A program made the translations under genes and the position numbers. Shown here piece by piece: positions 1 through 15,204 of a stretch of DNA of 64,000 bases (position 1 is the first letter of the stretch; each line of letters starts with the position of its first letter). The notes under the pieces are model-generated. The model saw only the letters and a program-made list of their open reading frames with translations. It was not told where the DNA came from and did not search any database. Source of the DNA: Flaccisagitta enflata. Lineage: Eukaryota > Chaetognatha > Sagittoidea > Aphragmophora. The DNA lies in the NCBI GenBank assembly GCA_965153355.1, contig OZ231127.1, forward strand, positions 50,282,001 through 50,346,000, written 5' to 3'.

Positions 1-19
1 AGAGAACGATCTCCCATTC

Positions 20-103
20 ACAGACACACACAGACACACACACTCTGAGAGACAAACCCACACTAACAGACAGTCAAACACACACTGACAGACAGACAGA
101 CGT
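20..103. repeat. CA/CTGACAGACA-rich repeat at window edge
   Basis: Short array of CACACA and CACTGACAGACAGACA units. It shares CTCTGAGAGACAAACC with the start of the array at 2600. Confidence 0.6.
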
Positions 104-480
104 TTTGATGATACCTTACTAAAAAAAAACATTGTTACTATTGCTGATGGCAATGTCAGGGGCGTTCCCCTTGGGATTGCAGACTATAACCAAATGACGG
201 ACTTTCACTATGCCAATGAGTCAGTAGGGTTTCACCGTTGGACTCATTTTTTGTCTTCTTGATTTCTTTGCAGAAAAATCTAGCTTTTTATTACAAGATG
301 AGCGCTTGTTCAACGATGATAATAAATAAACGGAAGCCTTATTCACATGATGGTTAATTATTAAGTTCTGCGAGTCAATGTGAATTTAACCACTAACTAG
401 TCATCCAAAGATCGCGCATAGTCAGTAGCACCCGATGCCCTGCTTAAAATGATCAGCTAAAGAAATTAAATAAAAGAAAA

Positions 481-606
481 GCAGCGGCCCTAAAGGAGCC
501 TTTAGGTCAGGGGGGGGGGGGGGGAAGAGCAGATGCATGAAAAGCCGAATATTTAAAAATTCTCCCCTGTGTCCTACAGGACATCGGCCCTTTGGGGCCG
601 CTGCCC
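481..606. mobile_element. Short GC-ended inverted-repeat element with poly-G
   Basis: Left end GCAGCGGCCCTAAAGG and right end CCTTTGGGGCCGCTGC are inverted repeats. The right side carries CCTGTGTCCTACAGGACATCGGCCC. A run of 15 G lies at 510-524. It is a small member of the GGGCAGCGGCCCC family described at 30034. Confidence 0.6.
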
Positions 607-652
607 TAAAAGGATCGAACTGGAAATTGGGATTTTGATGAGGAACTCGAAC

Positions 653-787
653 CTTCCGCATTCGATCATGCGTGAGTCGCCGATGTGTCAATGGTTCGAT
701 GAATTTGTAGGTTTGAAGGAGATTAGCTGTGGCTTGCAGTGTTGTTCCATGATCAATATCTTGGTGGAACGCGTTCGAGTAGACGTC
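653..787 (-). CDS. F-BAR gene, exon 12 (last in window)
   Basis: 135 nt, phase 0 in and out. The acceptor is gtttcaacttttacag and the donor is gttcgag. It encodes [20 protein letters not shown] and [14 protein letters not shown]. The latter resembles the QPLTLRRLEHEKRRKE stretch known from vertebrate ARHGAP45-type F-BAR domains. No further exon could be recognised between 1 and 650, so the rest lies left of the window. Confidence 0.85.
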
Positions 788-3700
788 CTGTAAAAGTTGA
801 AACGAGAAAAATAATTTGATGAATGACACGGAACTTCTGGACGGCCCAAAAATTTTTTCTGTTACCAGTAAATTTCCTTATTTCCAATGAAAGAAAACAA
901 GACCAATAAGTGCGCCCCGCTTTATTAAGAATTTGTGAATGAACGCTTTTTGATGAATGAATGAATGAATGAATGAATGAAAATGAATGAATGAAAATGA
1001 ATGAATGAATGAAAATGAATGTGATAAGGCATGAAAGGTTTGGGTGCTTCACATAGCAAAAGTTGCTTATTTCTTTTCATCCTCTTTACTTAATGTGGAG
1101 CGGCTAATTTTAGGACCCTTACCTTTTTTTTTATCAAAAATCGTTCATCTTCCGTTTTTTAGAAAATTGTTTTTGAGAGCCTAATTTGTATATTGCAGTG
1201 GGATAAAATAATATGCTGATCTTATTTGAATTAGCTTTTACAAATTTCTACTCTTTATAGAATTGTTAATCTGCCTTTTCACGAGCTCTTTTGTAATTTT
1301 GATATACTAATTCATTTTTTTAAAAATCACGATTTTTTTAAAATTAACAATTGATTCTTTTGTAACAAGACTACACAGGATTTTGCTGAATTCTGGGAAA
1401 CCTGAGGAAGCTTTAAGGCCCAAACAAAAACGGAAGATGAAGGAATTTTGAGAAAAGGAAAACGGTCATCTTCATGATTTTTTTCACTCCGTATTGGGTT
1501 AGCGGGACGAGAAGAAAATCAAATTTTTTTCTATGCGAAGCGCCCAAATGAAAGGTGATAGGAATAAAGAAATACGTCAGAATCAGCCGTTTTGCACATT
1601 TCAAACGTTTGCGTTACCGACCAACCAACCAACCGACCAACGGACATGACCTCTTAAAGAAGTGCGAGGACGCACTTAAGGTGTGTCTGCATTAATCAGC
1701 CTATTCGGATATTTCATTTGGATATTAATATCCGGATATTTCGTAGAGTAAATTTTGTAAATTCACTATGTAGAATATCCGGATATTGACATCCAGATAA
1801 AATATTCAAATAAGATGGTGAATGCAGACGCACCCTTAAAAATGATACCAAAGAACTAAGATAATTTGTCATAGGCGGATCTATTTTGGGTCCGTTATAC
1901 CGGGGTGCAACTGTACGACTTACAGTCCTACTTGTACCGTCAATCACCTTGAATGGGAGAAAAGGGTCGCTTCCTCCGAGATGTCCACTTTCTGAGTCGT
2001 CTCCTCCAATATCTAATTACAGAAGAAACAGCAGAATGGAACAATTGCTTTATCAACGGTTTGCACAACTTGTTTTATCAGCGCACTAGACTATACATTC
2101 AAATAACATTTAGGTCACACCAGCAATGGAGGTTTTTGCCGAGGTAGCCAGTTGACACAGACGTTTCCCGTAGTCAAGCTCCAGAGCGGCTCGCTTCTCT
2201 ATGTAGTTCAGTATGTCGCGACAGTATTTTGACCAGCGCTGTGAATCAAGACAATGGTTGAGAAATCAATGGAAGGCCGAATATATGACGGTTACCTACA
2301 TCATTTATAATTTTATCATCCGTATTTACTCCATTTACCTTGGCACGGTCTAATCCGAACTTCACTCCGTTTTTCAGATTTGCCAGTATTTGATCGACCT
2401 CTTCACCCGTGGGCACATCATACTCGTGGAGTCCATCTGCTAGTTGGCCTTCACTGGGGGCAAAAAAATAACGGTGAAACAATACCGTCGCGTATTGGTG
2501 GTCAGTGGCAATACACGAGTCAATACACACAGTCACACACACACAGTCACGCACACACACAGACATACACACACACAGACAGACACACACACACACACAC
2601 ACACACTCTGAGAGACAAACCAACACACACTGACAGACAAGCGACACTGACAGACAAGCGACACTGACGGAGAAGCGACACTGACGGACAAGCGACACTG
2701 ACGGACAAGCGACACTGACGGACAAGCGACACTGACGGACAAGCGACACTGACGGACAAGCGACACTGACGGACAAGCGACACTGACGGACAAGAGGCAC
2801 TGACGGACAAGAGGCACTGACGGACAAGAGGCACTGACAGACAAGAGGCACTGACAGACAAGACGCACTGACAGACAAGACGCACTGACAGACAAGAGGC
2901 ACTGACAGACAAGACGCACTGACAGACAAGACACACTGACAGACAAGACACACTGACAGACAAGACACACTGACAGACAAGACACACTGACAGACAAGAC
3001 ACACTGACAGACAAGACACACTGACAGACAAGACACACTGACACACAAGACACACTGACACACAAGACACACTGACACACAAGACACACTGACACACAAG
3101 ACACACTGACTGACAAGACACACTGACTGACAAGACACACTGACTGACAAGACACACTGACAGAAAAGACACACTGACAGAAAAGACACACTGACAGACG
3201 AGACACACTGACAGACGAGACACACTGACAGACAGACACTCACGTGCACGCGCGCACACACACACACCTAGACACTGACAGACACCCAGACACTGATAGA
3301 CGGACAAACACGCTGACATACACACACACACTGACATTCACACACACACTGACATACACACACTGACTGATAGATAGACAGAGACACACACACTGACAGA
3401 TAGTCAGAGACACACGCACTGACAGATAGAGACACACACACTGACAGATAGACAGATAGACAGAGACACACAAACTGACAGATAGAGACACACACACTGA
3501 CAGATAGACAGAGACACACACACTGACACACAGAGACACACACACTGACACACAGACACACGCACACACCTAGAAACGCTGACAGAGGGACACCCAGACA
3601 CTGTTAGACGGAAACACAGACTGACATACATACACACACTGACAGATAGAGACATACACACACTGACAGACACACACAAACACACGCACACGCCCACTCA

Positions 3701-6700
3701 GTCCCACTGACAGATGAAAAATCAAGCCAGCAAAGTCACAAAATATCGTTTTCGTCGTCATCGTCATGGTCAACCAGTGAATCACTAACTTGTGGTGATT
3801 TTCCACTTGTGTGACGAGTGATGTCAAATCTTCGACGGATTTGGTCCGGTCCTCGTCCTCTTTACGTCCCGTCATGTCGAAAGACGACGACTGACAAAAG
3901 CTACTTCCGGTCCCAGCCAAACATTCCGCCATCAGATATTGGGAAATACTGCCGGTAGAAGAGTCAATGATTTTTTGATGTTTATACTGTGACCCTATCA
4001 TTGAGCCTTTTTGGGCAGTGGCCACAAAGGGCCGATGCCCTATATAACAGTAGTAGGTAGCAGAAAGTCATGACATTGTCATAGGCGATTTGATAACTCA
4101 GATATAACGTTTTTCATACCGTAGAATCGATTTGTGAGGTCAAAAATGGTCATTTCTGAGCGGATCATGGCCAGCAAATGGCCCGGAATGCGCATATTGG
4201 CCCCGTAACCAGCATTTTTGGCTTATTTTTCTCCGAGCTCATTTTTCTCCGTAGTTTTTTAAGCTAGAAAACATATCATCCCATCAAATAATTGCAAATT
4301 TCATGCTGAATCCAACTGTGCCCTTTTTGACCCACTTTTCGGAGATCTTGGCTCGATTTTTTCACGTCAAAGTGCCACGTGCGTCATTTTGCGTCAAATC
4401 CCTGTTTTTGAGCGTAGTCATGTGAGTTATCCCTCCATACCCAACGTTTTTTCACACTTTTTAAGAAGGCTTAAGTGGCTTTGAAGCAGTGGAGGTATCC
4501 CACCTTCATAACAACTTAATATGCAGACAATATTTGACCGGAAATAACCGGAAACGGCCGGAAACGGCGAGAAACAGCCGGAAACGGCGAGAAACAGCCG
4601 GAAACGGCCGGAAACGGCCGGAAACGGCCGGAAACGGCCGGAAACGGAAAAATGCCTGGATACAGTCGGAAATGACTATGAATAATTGGGAACCGCCTTT
4701 TATAGTGGAAAATGAAAATATATGAAACACTATTTTTTTTTATCTTTTTTTTTTTTAATTACAAAAACAAAGCTTCAAGTTATTTGTAAAGTGGCAGTGA
4801 CGTCACCAACACCGCCGCCATTTTATGTGAGATATTGGGAGATCAAGTAACAAGGGGTTACAAAATTGCCGCAGACAGAAAGGGAAGACGGGGTGGACAT
4901 GCGCGCTTTTAGAGTTTTCTACAAGATGGACCCTTGGACTAAAACTGATGGACGGACCAACAGACCTACACACAGATGGATAACACCTATTTAGAGTCAT
5001 GAGTAGTTGACTGAAGTTGGCAATCAAGGAAAGATTGATTTACAAATATATCACCAAGTAAATCGATTTGAAATTCATTCTTATTCAGGAGACGGAAACA
5101 ATTCATGAACTGCGGAAATGATAACAACAAGGCCGGGTACATTGCTACCCTAGTGGCGTGCGGGTGGGCAAGGGGAGTGATCTAAGAAAGCTCAAAAATG
5201 CCAAAAACGTAAGAAGGGGACCAACCAACCAACGGACGGACAAACCGAGGTGTAGAGTCGCATAGCACGCAACTAAAAATAGGTGAAAAGATTACCAAGC
5301 GACCATCATATATGAAACAATTTATGGTTGATGATGAATACAAGCTGAGATACATCACTTCACATTTTAATCAAGGGCGTCTCCCTTGACCTTGAATCTG
5401 GTTGGTATTCCTGGAAGAATTGACAAGATATACAGCTACAGCTATTGTGAAAGGAGAAATTGGTCATTACAGCGATATTTGAAATGGTATTAAAGGATTT
5501 GGGATTATCAATACTGTTTTTGGGCAGCGGCCCCGAAGGGTTTGATGACCTATGCTTTCACACGTATGGGGAATTTTCTCCTTCTTCAGCATACCCCCCT
5601 CAAATCCCAGCCTAGAGGCCCAAATCCCAGCCTAGAGGCCCAAATCCCAGCCAAGAGGCCCAAATTCCAGCCCCGAGGCCCAAATTCCAGCCTCGAGGCC
5701 CAAATCCAAGTCTCGAGGCCCAAATCCTAGAGAGAAAATTTTGAACATCCGTTGAAACCAAGTTTTTTTAAGTTTTCATAAAGGAGCATCTTTTTTCAAG
5801 TATCATATCAGCTCGAATTCAAAACCTTGCGTTTTGATTCTTTGATTCCACTGGATGTAGATAGCTTGCTTTCTAAGTGCGGTCAAAAAATTCATGAGGA
5901 TCGTTTTACATTCCCACGCGCAATACAACATGAAAATCGCACAGGATTGTTCGGTAACCTGTCATGATATACAACTGACGCTGCTGATGTATTTTTTAAA
6001 CTACTCAAGAAAAAAAAACATAACTTAAATATCGGGAGTGGACAATACTTTGAAGGTCCAAAACATCTCTCTATAGAAGTGAATACCCAGGGAATAGAGA
6101 TGATAGAGATAAATTCGATAGCGACTGGCAATCGAATGATAACAGTTTATGATCAAGTAGCTATGGTGACATGACCTGCTAGGGGGGAACATTTTTCGCA
6201 ATCATTGCAATATTCTGTGAACAGACAAGGGACTTTTTAGCCATGGTTTATCCAGACCCATCACAGCTATCCTTCAATTTTCTTAGCAAATATTTTGCAT
6301 AGGTGGCGCGGGGTCACAATGTCATCGCTAAAATAAAGGGGAAGGAAGAGAAAAACTTGACTTTCCAACTTCTGGACCAACAGAAAAACGAAACCTTAAG
6401 ACATGATCCTGTGAATAGAAATTATCAGTATATGAATCGATAAATATGATGCTGGTTCGCTGGTATGGTATGTTGAGCATCCATCCGTCTTTCCCTGTTA
6501 ATAGGAGTGACCCCGACTGGCCGACAGACAGGAGCAACAAAGCCTCTTATATGGATTAGTAGCCAAACCTGCTGAAAATTTCATCATGAAGTTGACGTTG
6601 TAATATGGTCCTCCTGGGCGAACCTCCAGGTCCGCATGACGAGGACCTCTATATTGGTCTGTTTCTACTTACAGTACGATGGGAGCAATGACGACCTAGA

Positions 6701-9700
6701 CTGGAGGATAGATTTTAAGTATCTTACTATCTTGGAAAAAGAAATCTTTACTCACGTTTTAACAAATATCGCTGATTATAGGCGCCTGATCTTAAAAAAA
6801 TCGAGGACAATATTAAAGCCCTTCAAATTTGCAAGCGATCTTCGCAAACCGCATCTCTCTAATTAAATGCGTTCAAAAGTTATTCAACTTTGAATGAAAT
6901 CTTTCAATTTAGCTTTTGCCATTTCTACATGATCTTTAACAATATCACTTCACTCTTTTTTAAATTACTTCTAAACTAGTTGAGCTAGACAGATGCGGTT
7001 TGCGTAGACTGCTTGCAAATTTGAAGGGCTTCATTTATGTCACCTATTATTTTATGATTTGTGGAGTCTATTTGGGGCTTTAAGTCTAAATGTAGCAATG
7101 GAAAGGAATCAAGAAAATGGCAGGAATGGTCTGGAGCTCCATCACTCCAGAGTACCTCAAGAAGCTCTAAAAAAGGCTTCCCCAGTGAATGGCAGCTGTG
7201 GTTCAATCAAAGGGGGCTCACTCTAAATATAATTGGATTTTCAATTGATATGTATTCATTTCTACCTCAATAAATGAACTTATTTTCAAAATGTAAAGAT
7301 TTCTTTTTCCAAGATAGTAATTTTATTTCTATCACAAAAGTTTTGAGATCTAGGCTAATTAAAGGATGCCCTATTGAGTGAAAATGTTTGTGTCTTTAAA
7401 ACTTTTACTTGCGACTTGACCTCATCAAGACTTCATTTTTCAAAGTTTTAACCTATTTCAATAGATTGGGTGGAAAATTTTATATGGGTTTAAAAAAAAA
7501 TCAGCTCAATCGGTCTATTTTTACAGATTTTATGGCCATTTTAAGTTTTACTAAAAAACTAATTTACATAACTTTTGTTTATCAAAGAAAGCTATAAAAC
7601 CTGTAAAAATGATCTGATTGAGCTGATTTTTTTTCTCAAAATTATACAAAATTTTTCATCCGATGTAATGAAATAGGATAGAACCTTGAAAAATGAAGTC
7701 TTGACGAGGTCAAGTCACAAGTTGAAGTTTAAGAGACGCAAATGCATTCATTCAATAAAGCAACTATCAATTAGCCTAAATCTCAAATATTTTATAATAA
7801 AAATAAAATTAAGATACTTTAACTATCCTCCAGTCTAGGTCGTCATTGCTCCCATCGTACTGTATAACAATCGCATTTTGAACGGGTCACTCAGTCGCTC
7901 ACTACGTTCGTTCGCTTGCACTGCTCACTCGCTACGCTCGCCTCATTTCCTCGCTCCGTTCACGGGCTTGCTTACTCATTTCACTCACCATCTCTTGGGA
8001 CTGTTGAAATTTATGAATATGCTTTTATGCTGAGATCGCGATAAATGGGAAGAAACGCGAGTTGTCGTCACGCCCTATGATAGTCTGATGTGTGCAATTT
8101 GCGATTCTCTTTCATTTTATATTTTTGTCAAGATTTGATAAGCGCCATTGTGCTGTTTAAGTTTTTTCATGCATTCTATGAAGGATTTCTGCTTGTGGGT
8201 AGAGATAGTAATTTACCAACTGAATGCAACCGTTCTTTCTCAAGTTTTTTGTGCCTCCGAACCATTTTTATCCACTTCCGGTTTTTTCCGGTCACTTCCG
8301 GTCAATTCTGGCAGTTTCCGGTCATTCCCAGTAACTGCTTAGCCGAAAATTTATTGCTGCTTATTGGGATATCTGTCTGAGGCCGTTATTTGCTTAATAT
8401 AAACAGGGAGAGCTTATCTAACGGCAATATTCTTATTATATACGATGAAAAAATGCCATTTTAACGCTTATTGACGCACGTGGCACTTTGACGCAAAAAA
8501 ATTGAGCCAAGATCTCCAAAAAAAGGGTCAAAACGGGCACAGGTGAATCCAGCATGAAATTTGCAATCATTTGGTGGTTTGATATGTTTTCTAGCTTAAA
8601 AAACCTCGGAGAAAAATGAGATTGGAGAAAAATTAGCCAAAAATGAGAAAAATGAGTCTTTTCTGCTAAAATTATGCAAATTTTGGGGCCCCAAAACTAT
8701 CATAAATTAGTAGCCAATAGTCATGATATCTCTTGTTGACAGCCAATTTTATAAAATACAAACCTAAAAAGCTTAAACTATCAGATTTTTGCCAACAGAA
8801 CTGGCAGAAATAGGCAAGTTTCGAGAAACCCTGAAATACGCGAAACCGCAGATTTTCACCTTAATTATGCTCATTTCAGGGCCCCTAAACCTACATTATT
8901 GGTGATAAGTATCAAGAGACCACTCCTCCGTAGTGTCTTTCAACCTAAAAAAACGCTAAAATCAATGGAATATCATATTCTTTTAATGCTTAATCGTAGA
9001 TCGTAGATCGTACTCATAGATACACGCAAAGCGGTAAATACGCTCATTGGGGGCCCAATATGCTCGTTCAGGGCCACTTGCTGGCCATGATTCCGCCAGA
9101 ATTTGCTATTTTTGACCTCGGAATCAGATTCTACGGGTCAAAAACCTTTACATATGTTTCGTCAAATCCACTGAGATAATTTTTTCGATTTCAGCAGCTT
9201 TTTTGCTACCTACTAATATAACAGTAAACAGCAGTTACGTCAGTCCGTCTATTCGACCCGCTACGAAGCCCAATATCATTCCTCACGGGTCTAGAAACGG
9301 TCCTCAAGGCCAGAAACCAGTCCTCATAGGCCTGAAATGTATCCTTTTATTCACCGTAAGATACGATGTAGTTCTCTCATGGTGTTTATTGGCACTGCCT
9401 GACTTTCAGTTTGACCCAGTTCTAACAATTACAAAAGGTTATCTGAAATAATCCCTACTCGAACCTTGAAGAAAGAGCAAGAGCGATATTCTCCGCCGCC
9501 TGATACAAATTTGATGCTCCAGCCCGGACGGCGTCAGCAGAATCCACCGCAGGGTCGGGAATGGATGAAGTCACGAGAGTCTGAGCCGCTTGAAGGGTGG
9601 ACGAGACATTGAGCAATGGAGGGATCGTGCCTGGTGGGCAAGAGAGGAATTAGGAAATGAATAGAAAACCACGTCGGTCTAGGATGTGGTCGGCGATATA

Positions 9701-12700
9701 GAATGTCAAAAAAAGAAAAAAAAAAAAAGAAAAAAGGAAACAGAAAAAAAAAATGCGTTTGTGCATTTTCCGTTCTGACCAGATATGGTTTGTCCGAGTC
9801 GTTGGTGATGTCGTCGCAGTGCAGTGTTGTGCAATGTGCATCTACTGATCAACTGCAGTTTTTGAAAAGGTTGTCAGACTGGTAATCATTACTTTTATTG
9901 GATATTTCGGCCCTTGGTTTCCTTTACAACAAGGCCGGATACACGGCCAAGAAGCAGTCGCTGGCGGGTGGGTAGGGGCAGTACACCGAGGGGCAGGGGC
10001 AGTCAATCAGTAGGCAGGGGCTGTATTTTGGGTGGGCAGGGGCTGTTATGCTCAGAAATCACAAATATGGTCAATTTCGCGGCATCCGAAATTTCGCGTG
10101 ACGGACATTCAGACATTCAGACAGACAAATGGACACACCCTCTTATAGAGTCGCTTAGCCAGCGACTAAAAACTAGAGCAGGAACTTACCAGAGTAGTGA
10201 CCCTCATGATTAAGTGCGCTACTCGTTGCAGATGCCTCGAACAACGCCGTCAACGTGTGCAAGAGATCCTTTAAACGATCCTACATCAAATCAAACCAAT
10301 GCAATGGAAACATCTGATCATTTCATATACATGATAATCAACTTTTTTTGGCTACCAGATGGCCTCGTACGTCTTTTACGCTAAATCATACAGTTGAACC
10401 CCACTCTAACGGACCCGCCAGCAACGGAATACCACCTGTAACAGATGCCAATTCATGGAACTTTCAACCAGTTTTCGTTGATTTCCTTCACAAGCACTAG
10501 CAAGCACAAGCACTAGCAAGCACAAGCAACCACAAAAGATATTTGATAGTCCCTTTAAATCTGTTAAATCTGAGCAGGATTTAACCGAATGTCATTTTCA
10601 AGTTTCTCGAAAAATATGTAAATGCATAAATAGATCAGGGATAAAAAGCTTGAACAAAGCCAAATAGGCTATCAGAGAGTTGACAAACAAAGTGATGAAA
10701 CGGTCGACCGGTCAGCCTACAACACCTCTTGTAGATGTGTTCTGACTGAACATTTTTGACGCCTCTTATTGTCATAATGATCTTTTACCTGTATAGTTGT
10801 TGACCACGGATGGCAAGAGGTGATAGAGTCGTCGGTTTTAAAGCTTCCTTCTTCCTCCGGCCTTTTTTGTGCGAGATGAAAGATGAAAAAAAAAGAGAAA
10901 AGATTGATTTTGAAAAATCTTTTTACAACCGTATAGCTTTACTGTTTTTGTTTAACTTGTTGAAAGTTGTTCTCTCTCAACCATTCCAGAAAATGAATGA
11001 GAGAGAACGCGCGCAGGTTAAGATGCTTTTTTCTTATCTTGGCTTTCAAGCTTTCTAGCTGTTTCCGTCTCTCAATCATCAAAGAGGTGGAATGAGAGAT
11101 GGGAGAGAAAGGAGAGAGCCGCGCGCAGTATCGTAAACGTCACTACGGTGTCAGGTTCAGGCTTTTTTTAAGTCGTTTTTTTTTCGTTATGAGCACGTGA
11201 CGTGTGCTCGCGCTCTCGATGCGGCGCTCATCGTCACTAACCGCAATTTTGAACAGATGCGTCGTGAATGAACATCAATAATCTTTTCATCATAACCACC
11301 CATTCACACGCACGCATTAAGGAAAGAAAAGACTGAGTTTGACCATTCATTGACGTGACAATGATGAGCATTAAATAGGGATGGACCAAGACCAACAGAC
11401 CTACTCATTCTCATATTGCACCCCTTAACCATCTAATTAATTGACCATCTGCACTGAAGAATAAAAAAAAAAATCACCCTGTTTAGGAAATAAAGATAAA
11501 ACAAATGTACAGATACAATTAAAGTTTTTCCAGCTTCATATTAGAACACAACTATCGTCGAGTTTTCAACATTCCTCTCATCGTGTTGAGAATTTTTAGA
11601 ATCGTCCTACGCGTCTTCGTAATCGACTGTTCAGTCAGTTGGTGAGTCGGTTGAAAAGTGAGTACCGCTTAATTTAAAACCGCAAAAATGAATCAAGTAA
11701 ATCACCATTTCATATTACTACTAGACAGCTAGAACATGCGCCTACTTCATTTTTTCATCAATTCATTCATTCATTAACTCACTAATTCATTCATTAATTC
11801 ATTCATTTATTCACAACGCATCGTTTCCCCACCTGGGCTGGTTGTTATTACATCTTCAGAAACAAAGAAACTTCTAAGATTTGAGAACAGATCTTTCAAC
11901 AATCGGTTTTGAAATTCGAGACAGACTCAGTGATTAATGATAGTGCAAGCGGGAAGATGCTCTCACCAGGAAGCGTTGTTGTTATCATTGGCAGCGTCAT
12001 CCTTTGAATCGTCAGAAAAATTCGCTGGCTCTGAAATTAAGATTAAACAAGGCTTGAGGGAATACCGGCTAGAGAAGACGGCTGGGTTTATGAAAAGAAT
12101 GAAAGATTGAAAGATTGAAAGAACCAATGAAGGTGAAAACTAATTGACATTAGGAATGTTTTTTGTTTTTTTCAAATTCAAGTAAGCTTATCATAGCGTC
12201 CTGTATGAATGAATATCCTGTATGAATAATGAGTTTAATGATAGAAAATATGAAAAAGATATAGAATCGAATATAAAAACCTTAGGAATAATGCATTGAC
12301 CGAAAGAATTTAAAAACAAAACCGTGAATGGGCAAACGAGAAATCAAAAGAATGCGTACGAATGCACATGTCAAAGTGCAGCTTCTATCAGAAACCAAAG
12401 ACAGTAAGCAAAAAGCCCCCTCCCCCCCACCCGTGAAGATCACAACTGTCATTTTTACCCGGGAAATGCAGTACGTCCTTCAGTCGCTGGAGGGCCGTAA
12501 GAAAGTTTCTCAAATGACTGGCGAGCACGTCCAGCAAGGATGGCGAAGTCAAAGGTCCATGGTTCGAGGAAGGCACTGAGAGAAGAAGAAAGCAAAAAAA
12601 AAAAAAAAAAAAAAGAACGAAAAAAGCGACCTCATTAAAATAATTAGGATGATAGTTATAAGTGAGACCGTGATTACTTGGGTCAGCCGGTGGACAAAGA

Positions 12701-14225
12701 TGAGGATGAATTTAAGAAGACGATGTTGACAATGTTGAATGATGAGGATGATTATAAATACAACATCGAGGGTGAGAGAAAAAGGCCGGATACACGGCTG
12801 CCCGAGTCGCGTGTGGGTGGGCATTGGGCAGGGGCAATGATAAAAAATACTAATCAAGCATTTGGGCAAGAGCAGTAATGCTAAAACTGCCTGTAAACGC
12901 CGAAAAAGACAGCTTAAGAGTAACGGACTGACCAACGGACATAGCGGGTTATAGAGTCGCGTGCACACGACTAAAAAACCCAGAATTAAGGCCAACGATG
13001 CGTCCTCTTTGAATGTTTTTCTTTATGTACATGAATATTTTTTTATTTATGAATATTTTTATGAATGTTTTTTATGAATAAATATATTTTTTATGAATAA
13101 ATATATTTTTTATGAATGAATGTTTTTTATGAATGTCATCTATGAATGAATAATTGATTTAATGTATGCATTGCTAAATGTATGCTTCCTGTACTAGGTT
13201 ATGTACTGGTTCATTGAAAAAATATGATTTTGATATTCTTAATGTATGATTTTGATATTCTTAACGAATGCGTTACCAACCGACCAACCGATTGACCGAC
13301 CAACGGACACAGCCTTTTATAGAGAAGCGAGGATGCATCTAAAAAGTGGATACATAGGACGGGGACGATGCTATCGGATAATTCCGAGAAGATGGATGCT
13401 GAGTAGGGTGACTGAAAATATGGTCATATTTGAATCTAGTCTCCCTTGCGGGAGAAATGATACCATTTCCATCACAGATGATAACCCTAAAATCTGGTGG
13501 CAATCAAATGAAGTTTACTCATGGCCGCAACCCCCCCTCATTTCCCATAGAAAATGTACAGGAAGGATTTTGGCCTCTGCAGCTTCCTATCTTTTATAAT
13601 GGGAATGGGGTGGGGTTGCGGCCATGAGTAAACTTTGTCTGATCATCTCCAGATTTTAGAGTTACCATCTATGATGGAAATGGTCACATTTCTCCCGCAA
13701 GGAAGACGAGATTTGGATTTGACCATACTTTCAGTCACCCTAATGCTGAGGATTTTGGGACGAAGCGATAGATTGGTAAATGATGCTATGGCAAGGAGAT
13801 AATGATAAAAATCTATATTTAGGGATAAAAACCCACCAGCTTGAGGGTAGGCAGAGTCTTCCCCGGTGGGGATCATAACAACGACGTTGCCATCGTGAAC
13901 ATGTGGCAAGTCGGAGGAAGCAACGTGTACTTCGTCATGCTCGTCGTCGTAATGGAATTCGCCCTCATGCATCTCTTCTTGCTGCCAAATCACCTGCACC
14001 ATTTGATAAGATTAGTAGATTAGCAGATTAGAAGTCTTCTATCCCACATCACATTCTTTCTTATTTTGGATAATAATCTTAGTGTGTCGGCCTGTCCGTC
14101 CATCCGTCGGGTCGTCCGTCGGTTACACAAACAGAATCACACTTACGCTTAATGCTATGCACACAGAGTATTTTTCAGAAACACACAATCACACTCACGA
14201 ACACTTACAAATGTATACACACACA

Positions 14226-14296
<71 letters not shown>

Positions 14297-14557
14297 ACAA
14301 ATACACACACACACACACACTTACAAATACACACACAAATACACACACTTACAAATACACACACATACGCACAATTACAAATACACACACATACACACAA
14401 TTACAAATACACACACATACACAAAATCATAAATACACACACATACACAAAATCATAAATACACACACACACAAAATCATAAATACACACACACACAAAA
14501 TCATAAATACACACACACACAAAATCATAAATACACACACACACAAAATCATAAATA

Positions 14558-14610
<53 letters not shown>

Positions 14611-15122
14611 ACACACACCCACACACACCAACAGGGTCCAGAAATGTTTAAAAAGCGTGATCTATTTTCATCCATTTGTCACCAGACCAATTCAAGGGTG
14701 GGGAATCATCTCAGACCACCAAAAAAATTCTCTGGTCAAGATTTGGGCCGCTACCGCTACATATCTCTGGTCAAAAAGCTATATAAGGTCAAAATTTCAA
14801 AGTGGGAAATTTGAAAATCTGATTGCAGATTAGGAATCCTTGCAAAAAACTACCAAAAAAATGTGCCTTTCTTTTTTCGATACTCTATCTGGAACACAAT
14901 CACAATTATTGTCAAAGGTTGAAATAAACCAATTTTAAACAAAAGAACAAATTTGGCCCGAATATGACCTTTGAAGTTAAATTACACCCTGTTAACACAC
15001 ATACACACACTCAATCACAAATACACACACGCCAATCACAAATTCCCATACACACGCTTACACAACCAATCACAAAAACACACACAATCACAAATACACA
15101 CGAGACACACAACCAATCACAA

Positions 15123-15204
<82 letters not shown>

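Noticed and set aside
2246-3697. Long minus-strand open frames of Cys/Val/Ser repeats (up to 363 aa)
   Set aside because: All three frames are open because the 17-bp array has no stop in any phase. Only the 5' tail of one frame overlaps a real F-BAR exon (2339-2453).
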